Positions 41,111-49,951 of a DNA stretch of 64,000 nt are shown piece after piece. The first letter of the stretch is position 1; each line of letters starts with the position of its first letter. This stretch comes from JBICHN01 sp043101845. Its GTDB lineage: Bacteria; Planctomycetota; Phycisphaerae; Phycisphaerales; UBA5793. The position numbers and the translations under genes are program-made. Under the pieces are notes generated by a model. The model ran no database searches. It was not told where the DNA came from and was given only the letters and a program-made list of their open reading frames with translations. Location of the stretch: contig JBICHN010000011.1 of the NCBI GenBank assembly GCA_043101845.1, positions 62,001 through 126,000 on the forward strand, given 5' to 3'.

Positions 41111-41869
41111 TCAGCCGGTCGTCGTCGGCGCCGCGCCGGTCGTCGTGTTCGCCTGGATCGCCGCGGTTTCGATGATGGGGGCGTGCGCTTCGTTCGCGAG
41201 CGCGTCGAGATCGTCGAAGATCTCGATCATGCCACGGAACATCGTTTCGGCGGCGAGAACGATGCGGTCCTCCTGAGCGTCCGTCATTGGCACGGCGGCC
41301 ATGTCGGTCCGGAACCGGATCCAGAGCGGCCGCTGCTCGTCGCCGTGCGGATCGAGGTAGCGGAGTCCGGGCCCGGGCGTGAGGCCGTAAGCCTTGCCGA
41401 TGACGCGGGCGAGGAACTTCGCGCCGTTCTTGCTGCCTTCGAGGACATAATGGAGGCCGAGGAGCGACGCCGGATCGAGTTCCGCGATCTCGTCGATCGC
41501 GTCGAGGAGGCGGCGGGTCGCGGGGAGCGTTTCGATCGTGTCGGCGTCAGCCACGCCGAGGTATTCGAGGTCGGTCTCGAGGTTCGCCGCCTGGAACTGC
41601 CGCTCGTGGGCGACCGCGGCGATGGCGGGGGTGGATTCGGCCGCGTCGGTCAGCGCCGTCTCGAGCGTCGCGTGGACGAGGTACATCTGCGACAAATAGT
41701 TGATGTACTGCGACTTCGGCGCCTGCCCGGAGGCGAACGCCTTCTGAAACGGATGGTTCTCGGCCTCTTCATGAAGTGGCCGCGTCTCGACCCGGAGGCG
41801 GTCCATGACGGTCGTCTCGGCCGGAGTCTTCTCGCTCGTCTTCGCTTCGTTCGTTTGTTCAGCCGCCAC
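41111..41869 (-). CDS. Biliverdin-producing heme oxygenase
   Basis: Heme oxygenase opens haem to biliverdin, CO and Fe2+. The 252-residue protein has the proximal His33 in RPLHEEAENHPFQKAFASGQ, the distal-helix motif LLGLHYVLEGSKNGAKFLAR (with the Gly-rich stretch over the haem) and ETMFRGMIEIFDDL near the end. The GTG start at 41869 overlaps the 49 aa gene upstream by 11 nt; an ATG at 41806 is alternative. A Fur-box-like site upstream fits use in iron recovery. Confidence 0.92.
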   Translation of the reverse strand: MAAEQTNEAKTSEKTPAETTVMDRLRVETRPLHEEAENHPFQKAFASGQAPKSQYINYLSQMYLVHATLETALTDAAESTPAIAAVAHERQFQAANLETDLEYLGVADADTIETLPATRRLLDAIDEIAELDPASLLGLHYVLEGSKNGAKFLARVIGKAYGLTPGPGLRYLDPHGDEQRPLWIRFRTDMAAVPMTDAQEDRIVLAAETMFRGMIEIFDDLDALANEAHAPIIETAAIQANTTTGAAPTTTG

Positions 41870-42008
41870 CGGCGAGCCCCTTCCAGCAGATGGCGATCGC
41901 CGGGATGGCGAGCCAGAGCAGACCCTTGATAAGGAAGAAGAGGAAGGCGCCCACGCCGAGCCGCCTGCCCCACGCGCTCGCGCCGGTCATGCTGCGTTCG
42001 AGTTCCAT
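41859..42008 (-). CDS. Small membrane protein (49 aa) co-expressed with heme oxygenase
   Basis: The product begins MELERSMTGASAWGRRLGVG and has one hydrophobic helix (AFLFFLIKGLLWLAIPAIAI), preceded by basic residues. Its reading frame overlaps the start of the heme oxygenase gene, implying coupled translation. KGLLWL motifs occur in many short bacterial membrane proteins of unknown role. It was reached by the ATG at 42008. Confidence 0.6.
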   Translation of the reverse strand: MELERSMTGASAWGRRLGVGAFLFFLIKGLLWLAIPAIAICWKGLAGGG

Positions 42009-42045
42009 GAGGGCGAATTCCCCGCTTCGCGTTGTGGTGTAATGG

Positions 42046-42062
42046 TTGAGACTGAATCTCAA
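42046..42062 (-). promoter_or_regulatory. Fur-box-like palindrome upstream of the heme oxygenase operon
   Basis: TTGAGA-CTGAA-TCTCAA lies 37 bp upstream of the 49 aa gene. Its 15 bp core TGAGACTGAATCTCA matches the Fur 7-1-7 consensus TGATAATGATTATCA at most positions. Iron-dependent repression of heme oxygenase is common in bacteria that use haem as an iron source. Confidence 0.65.
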
Positions 42063-42310
42063 TTGCGCGGGCGATGGTACCGGGTACGAGGGGGGCGTCA
42101 ACGCCGTTCGCGGATTGTCGGGTCGAATGCTGAGGTTGATCCAAACGAGCTCACCAGGGCGAGTCGAGCGAGGGGGAGGGTAGCGACGGATCTGTGTACC
42201 CGGAAACCGGGACCTCCGGTCGTCGTCGCGACTTCGCTCCAGTCCGGTCGGCGGTCGCAATTACTCCATCGATATCTTCTGGGGTGCGTTTCTGTTATCA
42301 TGCGGTCATC

Positions 42311-43117
42311 ATGAACCACTTCGAAGATCGTGAATCGATTCAGCGGGCGTTCCGGGAGGCCGGGCTGGGCGAGTACGCCGATCGGGTCGCGGACGCCGCC
42401 AAGCCGTGTGTGCGAATTCGGACTGAACGGGTCCGGGACGAAGGCGAACTCGCGATCGGCGCGTCGCGGTTCGGCGGGTCGCCTGATGTGCCGTCCGGAT
42501 TCGAGTGGCCGCACTTCAAGAAGAAGCCGCACGGGTTCGTCGGGCAGATCAATCTCGAGGACCTCGCCAGGTTTTCGGTGTGCCGCGACCTTCCGTCGCA
42601 GGGGCTGCTCCTGTTCTTCTTCGACAGTGAGCAGGAGGCGTGGGGCTTCGATCACATGGATCGAGAAGGGTGGCTCGTGCGATTCGTCGCCCCGGGAACT
42701 CCTCTCGAGCGGATGGCGCCGCCGCAGAGCGTGCCCGACGAAGTCCGAGCCAAGCCCTGTCGGCTCGAGTTTCGTGACGGCCTGTCGATTCCCACGCTCG
42801 GATCATCGTTCAGCTGGGACCTCGAACTCGCGGATGACGAAGTCGATCCGTATGAGAATCTGTCAGTCGACCCGGAATGGCCGCATCAGATCTTCGGTCT
42901 GCCCCGCGTTGTGCAGGGCGATATGACCGCGGACGGCGAACTGGCGCCGAGCGGTCTCGACCGGTTCATCGAGTGGCGGCTGCTCCTCCAAGTCGACAGC
43001 GACGACCAGATGGACCTCATGTTCGTGGATGGCGGCATGCTCTACTTCTGGATCCCGGCTCACGATTTGAAAGAATCGCGGTTCGATCGGGTGTGGACGA
43101 TTCTGCAGTCCCACTAA
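42311..43117 (+). CDS. DUF1963 (YwqG-like) protein
   Basis: The 268-residue protein matches the YwqG/DUF1963 family: RFGGSPDVPSGFEWPHFKKK with the PxxPxGxxWP-type motif, PHGFVGQINLEDLARFSVCR, QGLLLFFFDSEQEAWG and DPEWPHQIFGLPRVVQGDMT. YwqG-like proteins have unknown biochemical function and are often in toxin-immunity or stress contexts. The start at 42311 is the ATG preceding HFEDRESIQRAF. It lies downstream of the heme-oxygenase regulatory region and is divergent from it. Confidence 0.85.
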   Translation: MNHFEDRESIQRAFREAGLGEYADRVADAAKPCVRIRTERVRDEGELAIGASRFGGSPDVPSGFEWPHFKKKPHGFVGQINLEDLARFSVCRDLPSQGLLLFFFDSEQEAWGFDHMDREGWLVRFVAPGTPLERMAPPQSVPDEVRAKPCRLEFRDGLSIPTLGSSFSWDLELADDEVDPYENLSVDPEWPHQIFGLPRVVQGDMTADGELAPSGLDRFIEWRLLLQVDSDDQMDLMFVDGGMLYFWIPAHDLKESRFDRVWTILQSH

Positions 43118-43258
43118 ATAGACGGCGATATGACCACCCGGCGCCGGACGGCGCCGGCGCGTTGACGGATGTTCGTGGCGATCGACAATAAGCGCCGGGG
43201 GTAGGCGTCACTCGGCTCGATGATCGACCGGTGGTCGTCGTGGAAGGAGCGTCCCGTC

Positions 43259-43642
43259 ATGAAGTTTCCGGGTCGCGCGATCGGGTTTGGCGCGCTTCTC
43301 TGGCTCGTCGTGTTCGTCATCGCCTTTGCGGCGTTTCCGCTGCGTGAGCAGGCGCGGCCGGTGTTTGAATCGATCATGTCGGTCGCCGTGGCCCTCGCGA
43401 CCGTTGTGTTCGGCGTGATCTACCTCCGCCGGATCGAGCGCGATTTCGTTCGCGAGGGCGTCGCGCTCGGCGCCGTGTGGCTTGTCATCTCGATCGCGAT
43501 CGACGCGCCGCTCATGCTGCTCGGCGGTCCGATGCAAATGACCGTCGCCGAGTACTTCGGCGACATCGGGCTGACCTATCTCGGGATTCCGATCATCACG
43601 ACGGGGCTCGGGTGGATGGCGGCGCGTCGCTCCGGCGGCTAG
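43259..43642 (+). CDS. Small membrane protein, four helices (127 aa)
   Basis: Starting at MKFPGRAIGFGALLWLVVFV the protein has four hydrophobic segments (about 9-26, 38-57, 68-88, 105-121), a basic loop RRIERDFVREG between the second and third, and a MTVAEYFGDIGLTYLGIPII stretch before the last. A short upstream in-frame start would add 13 residues. Function unknown. An independent gene between DUF1963 and a flavoprotein gene. Confidence 0.75.
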   Translation: MKFPGRAIGFGALLWLVVFVIAFAAFPLREQARPVFESIMSVAVALATVVFGVIYLRRIERDFVREGVALGAVWLVISIAIDAPLMLLGGPMQMTVAEYFGDIGLTYLGIPIITTGLGWMAARRSGG

Positions 43643-43782
43643 CGGATCCAGTTCCGGGCGTCGGGTTCAACGGGAAACCCCGGACCGGCATTGGTGGGTC
43701 GTCTCGCCGAGGCGACGACCCCTCGCGGGAGCGTTACGCTCTGCGGGGCGAACACCATGGGGGACGGGGAGGAACCGGTCGA

Positions 43783-44733
43783 GTGGCGAAGCGGAAACGA
43801 AAGAAGCGGGGCGGGCGCGACGCCGGCGCCGAGGTCGATGTCGTGATCATCGGCGGCGGACCGGCGGGACTGAGCGCCGCCCTCGTCCTCGCGCGCTGCC
43901 GGCGAAGCGTGGTCGTCTGCGATCACGGCCATCCGCGCAACGCCGCGGCGGACAAGATGCACGGCTACCTCACGCGCGACGGCGTCGCGCCGAGGCGATT
44001 GCTTGAACTCGGACGTCGGGAGATCGAGTCCTACGGCGTGCAATTTCACGAGGGCGAAGTCGTCACCGCGAAGTCGAGCCGGCGCGACGGCTTCACCGTT
44101 GTACTCCACGATGGATCGGTCTACCGCAGCCGGCGACTCGTCCTCGCGACGGGCGTGCGCGATCAGTTGCCCCATATTCACGGCCTGCCGGACTTCTACG
44201 GCACGAGCGTTCATCACTGCCAGTATTGCGACGGGTACGAATGGCGTGATCAGCGGCTCGCCGCGTACGGGGTGGGCAAGTCCGCGGTCGGGCTCGCGCT
44301 CTCGCTGCTCGATTGGAGCGCCGAGGTGGTCATCGTGACCGACGGCCGCGCAAGCCGCGTCTCGCGCTGGTCGGACACGCTCGACACACACGGCGTCGAG
44401 GTCATCGAAACAAAGATCAAGCGACTCGCCGGGCGCGGCGGCAAGATGCGGGCGATCGAATTCGAAGACGGCTCGACGCTCGAACGCGACGCGCTGTTCT
44501 TCAACACCGGCCAGCGGCAGCGATCGAAACTCGCCGAGCGACTCGGCTGCAAGTTCGACGGCAAGGGTGGCGTGAAGGTGAACAAGCGCCAGTGCACGAG
44601 CGTGCCCGGGCTCTATCTCGCCGGCGACGCGTCGCACGAAATGCAGTTCGTCATCTGCGCCGCGGCCCAGGGGGCGACGGCGGCCGTCGCGATCAACCAC
44701 GACTTCCAGAACGAAGCGGGCCGAATGCTCTGA
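43783..44733 (+). CDS. FAD-dependent pyridine nucleotide-disulfide oxidoreductase (thioredoxin-reductase-like)
   Basis: The 316-residue protein has an FAD-binding GxGxxG (VVIIGGGPAGLSAALVLARC) near its start, the redox pair CxxCDG in HHCQYCDGYEW (near residue 148), an NADPH-binding Rossmann segment (LAAYGVGKSAVGLALSL), and a second FAD motif GLYLAGDAS. These are the features of thioredoxin reductase and its relatives. The GTG start follows GGGGAGGA. A basic N-terminal tail (AKRKRKKRGGRD) precedes the domain. A dedicated thioredoxin is not adjacent; the substrate is unknown. Confidence 0.85.
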   Translation: MAKRKRKKRGGRDAGAEVDVVIIGGGPAGLSAALVLARCRRSVVVCDHGHPRNAAADKMHGYLTRDGVAPRRLLELGRREIESYGVQFHEGEVVTAKSSRRDGFTVVLHDGSVYRSRRLVLATGVRDQLPHIHGLPDFYGTSVHHCQYCDGYEWRDQRLAAYGVGKSAVGLALSLLDWSAEVVIVTDGRASRVSRWSDTLDTHGVEVIETKIKRLAGRGGKMRAIEFEDGSTLERDALFFNTGQRQRSKLAERLGCKFDGKGGVKVNKRQCTSVPGLYLAGDASHEMQFVICAAAQGATAAVAINHDFQNEAGRML

Positions 44734-44765
44734 CGCTCGCGCCAGGTCGTGCGCGCACTACCGGA

Positions 44766-45158
44766 TCAGGTCACCACGGAATGATCGTCGAGTCGCGGGG
44801 GCGGGTCGTCGTCGGCGTGCTCCGACCACTTGCCGCTCGTGTACTCGTCGCTCGTGTCGTGATGCTGACGGTCCTGGGGCTTGAGATCGGCGTCGGGCTG
44901 AATCTCGTCACCGGGAGCCGGCTCGACCACGCCGTCGGGCTCGTTCGTGTCGTGATTCTTTCGCTTGGCCATGGCTTTCACCTTTGTAATCCATCGTCGG
45001 GCCCACGCGAACTCGAGTCCGAGAATGGCGAGGCCGACCGGGATGACGACGAGCGCCGGTCCGGGCGTGAAGATCAGCACGATCCCGAACAGCACCACGG
45101 TGCCGCCGATGACCGCTACGATGACCCGCTTGACCTGTTTGAGCGCCATGCGCCACAT
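44766..45158 (-). CDS. PGPGW-type transmembrane protein with charged C-terminal tail
   Basis: The region MWRMALKQVKRVIVAVIGGT, with a hydrophobic hairpin VLFGIVLIFTPGPALVVIPV and LAILGLEFAWARRWI, matches the PGPGW (TMEM_PGPGW) family. The remaining ~65 residues are acidic and Pro/Asp/His-rich (DEIQPDADLKPQDRQHHD) with no fold evident. Start chosen at MWRMAL (45158) because GGAGG lies upstream; a longer frame extends to 45239. Role unknown. Convergent with the preceding flavoprotein gene. Confidence 0.78.
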   Translation of the reverse strand: MWRMALKQVKRVIVAVIGGTVVLFGIVLIFTPGPALVVIPVGLAILGLEFAWARRWITKVKAMAKRKNHDTNEPDGVVEPAPGDEIQPDADLKPQDRQHHDTSDEYTSGKWSEHADDDPPPRLDDHSVVT

Positions 45159-45271
45159 GTGGGCGCCTCCTCGATTTCGTCCCTCGGTCGCGTGGCCGGA
45201 CCTCGATTGAGCGTAGCCGTTCCGCGCCCGGTCGCGCACCGACGGCTCGCTCCGATGAAGGCGGACTCATC

Positions 45272-45802
45272 ATGCCGAGCGATCGGGACGCGTTCAGTCA
45301 CATTTCCCCGGGCACGCACATCCCTTCGGTCGTGCACGCGATCGTCGAAATCCCGAAGGGCCGGCGGAGCAAGTTCGAGTTCGACAAGTCGACGGGGCTC
45401 CTCAAACTCGACCGGTACCTCTACTCGGCGAGTCACTATCCGGGCGATTACGGCTTCATCCCGCAGACGCTCGCCCTCGACGGCGACCCGCTCGACATCC
45501 TCGTCATGGTGAACGAACCGACCTTCGGCGGATGCCTCATCGAGGCGCGGGTCGTCGGCATGTTCCGCATGACGGATGACGGCGACGAGGACGCGAAGAT
45601 CCTCGCGGTGCCGCACACGGATCCGCTCTTCGGCGAGATGCAGGCGCTCGACGATGTGCCGCCCCATTTTCTTCGGGAAGTCGAGTTCTTCTTTTCGACC
45701 TACAAGCAGCTCGAGGGGAGCGAGGTCGAACCGCACGGCTGGGTCGGCCGGGACGACGCGATCGAAGAAGTGCGTTCGTCGGTCGAGCGCTATCGGCGGT
45801 GA
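45272..45802 (+). CDS. ppa: Inorganic pyrophosphatase, class I
   Basis: The enzyme hydrolyses pyrophosphate, pulling biosynthetic reactions. The 176-residue protein has VVHAIVEIPKGRRSKFEFDK, the metal-binding signature DGDPLDILVM (the family's D-xDPLD-xL), YPGDYGFIPQTLALDG and VGMFRMTDDGDEDAKILAVP. It is the usual size for the bacterial soluble enzyme. Divergent from the PGPGW gene. Confidence 0.94.
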   Translation: MPSDRDAFSHISPGTHIPSVVHAIVEIPKGRRSKFEFDKSTGLLKLDRYLYSASHYPGDYGFIPQTLALDGDPLDILVMVNEPTFGGCLIEARVVGMFRMTDDGDEDAKILAVPHTDPLFGEMQALDDVPPHFLREVEFFFSTYKQLEGSEVEPHGWVGRDDAIEEVRSSVERYRR

Positions 45803-45955
45803 AACTTCACGCCGGTGGGTCAACCTTTGGCCAGTCGCGGTCTCGAAGTGAGGGTTGAGCGGCCACCCCGCGCGATTCCTGGCGCGGCGCCGGAGTTGCT
45901 TCTCCGTGCTTCGGTTTCTCGCCGAGCACTCAATTCGATGGAGAAGGAGCCCACC

Positions 45956-47110
45956 ATGTTGGCGTCGATCAATGTTCGCCGCGCTCTTTGGAGCGCCGGC
46001 GTCGTCGCGGCCGCGCTGGTCGCCTCGTTCGCGTCGGCCGACGAGCCGCCGTTCGATTTCAGTGACGCGTTCTATCTCGAGAACGGAGTGAATCCCGAGG
46101 CGATCGTGGGACGCATCAACGGGATGGACGGAGTCTCCGTCTTTGACGAGACGAACGATCCAACCCGTCGCGGCGTCCGGTCGCTGCTCACGATTCCCGC
46201 GTTCGACCACTCGGGCGGGATCATCTGGTTCAATGTCTTCGGTGAGCTCGTGACGGAGAGCTTCACCGATGACGCCGCGGGCGTCGAGGCGCGGGAGATC
46301 GCTGACGACGCGCCGATCTACATCTTCCCGCGGGCGGGTGGTGTTCCGACCGAGATCTTCCCGAAGCGTCAGGAAGACCTCGTCGACCTTCGTCACGGGT
46401 ACTTCAGCAATAATCCGCTCGGTCTCTGGGTGTTCGTCTTCGTGCACTACACGGACGCCGCGCTCCACACGCGTGAGGGTCAGGCGGCGCTCGAGGACCT
46501 CGCGGAGCGCAACGGACGCGATCTCGACGGCACGCCGATCATTCGCACGCTGAGCGAGATCGATTCGCTCGTGGATGACGGCTTCGTTGAACTCGTCGAG
46601 CGGAACCGTGACGGTTCGGAGGGGTCGCCCTGGTCGATCTGCCCGGTGATCGAAGACCCGCGCGACGGCGCGATCGCGCCCGACGCGTTCCTGGCGAATG
46701 TCACACTCGAAGACGGGTCCCCGCTGCCGGCGCACCTCGACATGTATCTCGAGTTCAACTGCCTGCAGTCGACGGGTGATTTCTGTGACGGCGGGCTCGC
46801 CGTAACGCGGCCCTTCCCGGGCGTGGCGGACGCAGACAACTCGCTCATCGCGGCGAACGCGGATGAGGGCGAGCGCGTGTGGTTCGTCTACGGGTTCCGC
46901 TCCGGCGCAAAGGCCGTTCCCGGCTGTTCGAACCTCACGGTCGACATCGCAAACCCCGTCGTGGCGGGGAGCGCCGTCGCCGATGCGTTCGGACAGGCGC
47001 GGCTCACCCGCTTCGTCGGCGCCGCTGCGGCGGGCCAGTCGGTCCGCGTGCAGTCGGTGTCCGTCGAAGACTGCGAAGTGAGCGAACCCGTCGACTTCAT
47101 CTTCCCGTAA
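45956..47110 (+). CDS. Secreted protein of unknown function with planctomycete-type C-terminal module
   Basis: A signal peptide (RRALWSAGVVAAALVASFASA) precedes a mature protein of about 360 residues with no recognised catalytic domain. The last ~65 residues, GCSNLTVDIANPVVAGSAVAD onward to QSVSVEDCEVSEPVDFIFP, resemble the closing Cys-x-V/Ser module in the two secreted paralogues at 58939 and 60179. GAAGGAG precedes the ATG at 45956. Mature regions contain Cys pairs likely to form disulfides (SICPVI, ECNCLQ-type pairs). Ends at a strong terminator. Confidence 0.8.
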   Translation: MLASINVRRALWSAGVVAAALVASFASADEPPFDFSDAFYLENGVNPEAIVGRINGMDGVSVFDETNDPTRRGVRSLLTIPAFDHSGGIIWFNVFGELVTESFTDDAAGVEAREIADDAPIYIFPRAGGVPTEIFPKRQEDLVDLRHGYFSNNPLGLWVFVFVHYTDAALHTREGQAALEDLAERNGRDLDGTPIIRTLSEIDSLVDDGFVELVERNRDGSEGSPWSICPVIEDPRDGAIAPDAFLANVTLEDGSPLPAHLDMYLEFNCLQSTGDFCDGGLAVTRPFPGVADADNSLIAANADEGERVWFVYGFRSGAKAVPGCSNLTVDIANPVVAGSAVADAFGQARLTRFVGAAAAGQSVRVQSVSVEDCEVSEPVDFIFP

Positions 47111-47149
47111 CGCGGCGAGTCGACCGACCTTCCGCGTTACCACCGCATC

Positions 47150-47188
47150 ACGACGGGCGTCGCCAGGATTGCGACGCCCGTCGTTTTT
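47150..47188 (+). terminator. Rho-independent terminator after the secreted-protein gene
   Basis: ACGACGGGCGTCGC pairs perfectly with GCGACGCCCGTCGT across a 7 nt loop, followed by TTTTGTTTTG. It is one of the strongest terminators in the window. Confidence 0.94.
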
Positions 47189-47364
47189 GTTTTGTCGATT
47201 CCATGCGCCGGACGCGTTGCACGCCCGCGCCGATTCCTGATAATCGAGAGGCGTCGGGCGTCGTTGCGCCCGATCGATTGAACGGCGGTTCCGCCGCTCC
47301 GGTGTGTCCCGGTCCCGGTGAAGCGCCTGGCACAACTCAACTGGGGGTCGTAAGGAGCACGGCG

Positions 47365-48264
47365 ATGGCCGTTCGCGTCGCGACCTTCAATGTCGAGAAC
47401 CTGTTCGCGCGATATCGATTCCGGAGCAACTTCGATCCGCTCGTCGCGAACGGGTTCATGATCAATGACACCGCGTTCGATATCCAGAGCGACGAGTCGA
47501 AGCGAATCACGGCGAAGGCGATTCGAGAGATCGACGCCGACATCGTGTGCCTGCAGGAGATCGAGAATCTCACCGTGCTCGAGCGGTTCAATTCGCAGCG
47601 GCTCGGCGGCATGGACTACACGCATCGCATGCTCGTCGACAGCCACGACCCGCGTCAGATCGATGTCGCCGTGCTGAGCCGCTTCCCGATCACCTACATT
47701 CAGTCGCACCGCCAGGAGCGGAACGCGGCGAACACGAGCTGGCTCTTCTCGCGCGACTGCCTCGAGATCGACATTGATGTCAACGGCAAGACGCTTTCGC
47801 TCTACATCAACCATTTCAAATCGATGATCGGCGGGCGGGACGCGACGCGCGACCGGCGTCTCGAACAGGTCGGCCGGACGCGCGAGATCATCGACGGGTG
47901 GTGGCAGCCCTCGAATTTCGAGGGCAACTACGCCGTGCTCGGTGACTTCAACGACTACCCGGAAGACAACTCGTCGCTCGCCCAGCTGCTCGATCATCCG
48001 AACCTCGTGAATGTCGTTGAGCGTCTCCCGGCGGATGAGCGGTGGACCCACTTCTTCGCCGGGGGGAACGAGTACCGGCAGCTCGATTTCATTCTGCTCT
48101 CGGAGACACTCGCCGATGCGAACGCGAACATGCCGGAGATCATGCGCAAGGGCCTGCCCTGGCGGGCGGACCGCTATGCGGGCGAGCGATTCCCGGAAGT
48201 CGGCGAGCGCGTGCCGAAGGCGTCGGACCACGCGCCGCTCGTGATGGAACTCGAACTCGTGTGA
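47365..48264 (+). CDS. Endonuclease/exonuclease/phosphatase (EEP) family protein
   Basis: The 299-residue protein has the EEP superfamily pattern: RVATFNVENLFARYRF, ADIVCLQEIENLTVLERF with the metal-binding Glu, LYINHFKSMIGGRD with the catalytic His, VLGDFNDYPEDNSS and the closing SDHAPLVMEL. AAGGAG lies at 47352-47357. It lacks a signal peptide, so it probably acts in the cytoplasm, perhaps on nucleic acid or a phosphoester. Substrate unknown. Confidence 0.88.
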   Translation: MAVRVATFNVENLFARYRFRSNFDPLVANGFMINDTAFDIQSDESKRITAKAIREIDADIVCLQEIENLTVLERFNSQRLGGMDYTHRMLVDSHDPRQIDVAVLSRFPITYIQSHRQERNAANTSWLFSRDCLEIDIDVNGKTLSLYINHFKSMIGGRDATRDRRLEQVGRTREIIDGWWQPSNFEGNYAVLGDFNDYPEDNSSLAQLLDHPNLVNVVERLPADERWTHFFAGGNEYRQLDFILLSETLADANANMPEIMRKGLPWRADRYAGERFPEVGERVPKASDHAPLVMELELV

Positions 48265-48274
48265 GCGACCGAAT

Positions 48275-48308
48275 GAAGAAGCCCCGCATGCAAGTGCGGG
48301 GCTTCTTC
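48275..48308. terminator. Bidirectional terminator between EEP and Gfo/Idh/MocA genes
   Basis: A perfect 14 bp stem, GAAGAAGCCCCGCA against TGCGGGGCTTCTTC, with a 6 nt loop (TGCAAG), centred between convergent genes. T-rich on both sides because the stem ends in GAAGAA. Confidence 0.9.
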
Positions 48309-48331
48309 GAACATTCGACCTGTTCGGGGGC

Positions 48332-49708
48332 TCAGCTCTCGATCGCCTCTTCCTTCTCCGCGTCCCAGAGCATGACCTTGTCGCGGCGGAGGGCCTCGAC
48401 GCCCATCTTGATCGCGACCATGGTCGCAGCGCCGAGGTCGACATTGCAGTCGAGCTCCGCGTCGCCGCGGATCGCGTCGAGGAAGTTGCCCATGTGATCG
48501 CGGCGATCCTTCACTTCGTACTCGAAGGACGCCTGGCCCGCCGCGGGTTCGGGCTGTTCGTTCCCGTTCGCGTCGGTCGTCATCGTGTGGTCGACGCGGT
48601 CGGCGTTCGCCTCGCGGAATTCGGGCCACCATGTGCCCTGCTCGTTCATGACGATCTTGCCGCGATTGCCCCATTCCGATCCGTTCTCAAAGTTCATCGT
48701 GCCGTACTGACCGCGGATCGTGCAGGGCACGCCGACATCGTTCGTCATGACGGAGAAGAGAGCGATCGAGTGTTCGCTCGGATAGTCGATCGTCATCATG
48801 AAGGTGTCGGCGATGTCGCGCTCGTCCTTCTCGAGGTACTTGCCGCCCGAGGCGACGACGCGCGACGGATAGGCGCCGTTCATACCTTCGATCGCGAGCA
48901 GGAGGGGCGCGAGCTTGTGGTAGAGGAGGTCGGTCGCGACGCCGCCGTTGTACGCGTAGTACTTTCGGAAGCGGAAGAAGTGATCAGCGTTCCATGCGAT
49001 CTTCGGCGCGAGGTCGTGCTCCCAGCCGAGCCAGCGGTCCCACCAGACATAGTCGGCCGAGTCCTTCGGTGAACCGGGCCCGGCGTTCGGGTCGATCGCC
49101 CAGTTGAACTGACCGCCGCGCGAGTTGCGGCAGTACGCGGCCTGGCTCCAGACGACCTTACCGATCCGGTTCTCGTTGATGAATTCGCGCGCCTGGTGAA
49201 AGGTGTCGAGGCTCGTGTACTGCGGACCGACCTGGAGTGTCCGACCGGTGCGATGCACAGCGTCGCGGCAGTCGAGCGCCTGCTCGATCGTGAGCGAAAG
49301 CGGCTTCTCGCAGTAAACATCCTTGCCGGCTTCCATTGCCTCGATGGCGATCTTCGTATGCCAGTGGTCGGGTGTGGCGATGAGCACGGCGTCGACATCG
49401 GGGTTATCGAGAACCTCCTCGTAGAGCATGGTCCCGCTGTTCTCATCGCCGCCGATGGCGCGGATGTTGTCGTTCAGGCGTTTGCGATAGACATCGCAGA
49501 CCTGGATGACGCGCACATTATCGGCCTCGGTTCGATTCCCAAGACTGCGGACATGATGCGAGCCCATGCCGCCGGTTCCGATGACGGCCATGTTGATTCG
49601 ATTGTTCGATCCGAGGACTCGGCCCCAGCTGACCGCCGGCAGCGCCATGGCCGCGGACATCGCGGCGCCGGCCTGTATGAAGCGACGGCGCGTGAGTTCG
49701 TGGTGCAT
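48332..49708 (-). CDS. Gfo/Idh/MocA-family oxidoreductase, Tat-exported
   Basis: The 458-residue protein starts MHHELTRRRFIQAGAAMSAA, a twin-arginine signal (RRRFIQ) followed by a hydrophobic stretch, so it is exported folded. The domain has the nucleotide-binding GTGGMGSHH, EAMEAGKDVYCEKPLSLTIE with the EKP motif, and HKLAPLLLAIEGMN region of the C-terminal domain. Members oxidise sugars or inositols with NAD(P). An upstream frame to 49768 is less likely. It is a frequent class of secreted enzyme in planctomycetes (recollection). Confidence 0.9.
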   Translation of the reverse strand: MHHELTRRRFIQAGAAMSAAMALPAVSWGRVLGSNNRINMAVIGTGGMGSHHVRSLGNRTEADNVRVIQVCDVYRKRLNDNIRAIGGDENSGTMLYEEVLDNPDVDAVLIATPDHWHTKIAIEAMEAGKDVYCEKPLSLTIEQALDCRDAVHRTGRTLQVGPQYTSLDTFHQAREFINENRIGKVVWSQAAYCRNSRGGQFNWAIDPNAGPGSPKDSADYVWWDRWLGWEHDLAPKIAWNADHFFRFRKYYAYNGGVATDLLYHKLAPLLLAIEGMNGAYPSRVVASGGKYLEKDERDIADTFMMTIDYPSEHSIALFSVMTNDVGVPCTIRGQYGTMNFENGSEWGNRGKIVMNEQGTWWPEFREANADRVDHTMTTDANGNEQPEPAAGQASFEYEVKDRRDHMGNFLDAIRGDAELDCNVDLGAATMVAIKMGVEALRRDKVMLWDAEKEEAIES

Positions 49709-49951
49709 CAGAGTTCCTTTCGGGCAGAGGTTCGAAGGCATGGTGACGGGTTGAGGTCCGGAAATCAAGCCGGGACTTGCCGGGCTTACCGAGATCGCTC
49801 ATGAGGCTCTGGGGCCGGGAATGGGGTGAAGTACGGCGGTTATTGAGTCGATTTCGAACTTTGAGCGCCGGTGCGCCGCTCCCCGCCGACCCACGCCACG
49901 ATCGCGTGGGCGGATCCGCTCGCGCTGACGGAACGGGAGTTATTGAGCCTC

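Noticed and set aside
42046..42062. An alternative reading as the -35 of the heme oxygenase promoter
   Set aside because: No -10 at an acceptable distance; the palindrome fits a repressor site better.
45116..47335. A 739-codon minus-strand frame
   Set aside because: It crosses the pyrophosphatase and secreted-protein genes and a strong terminator, and its sequence is charge-rich without motifs.
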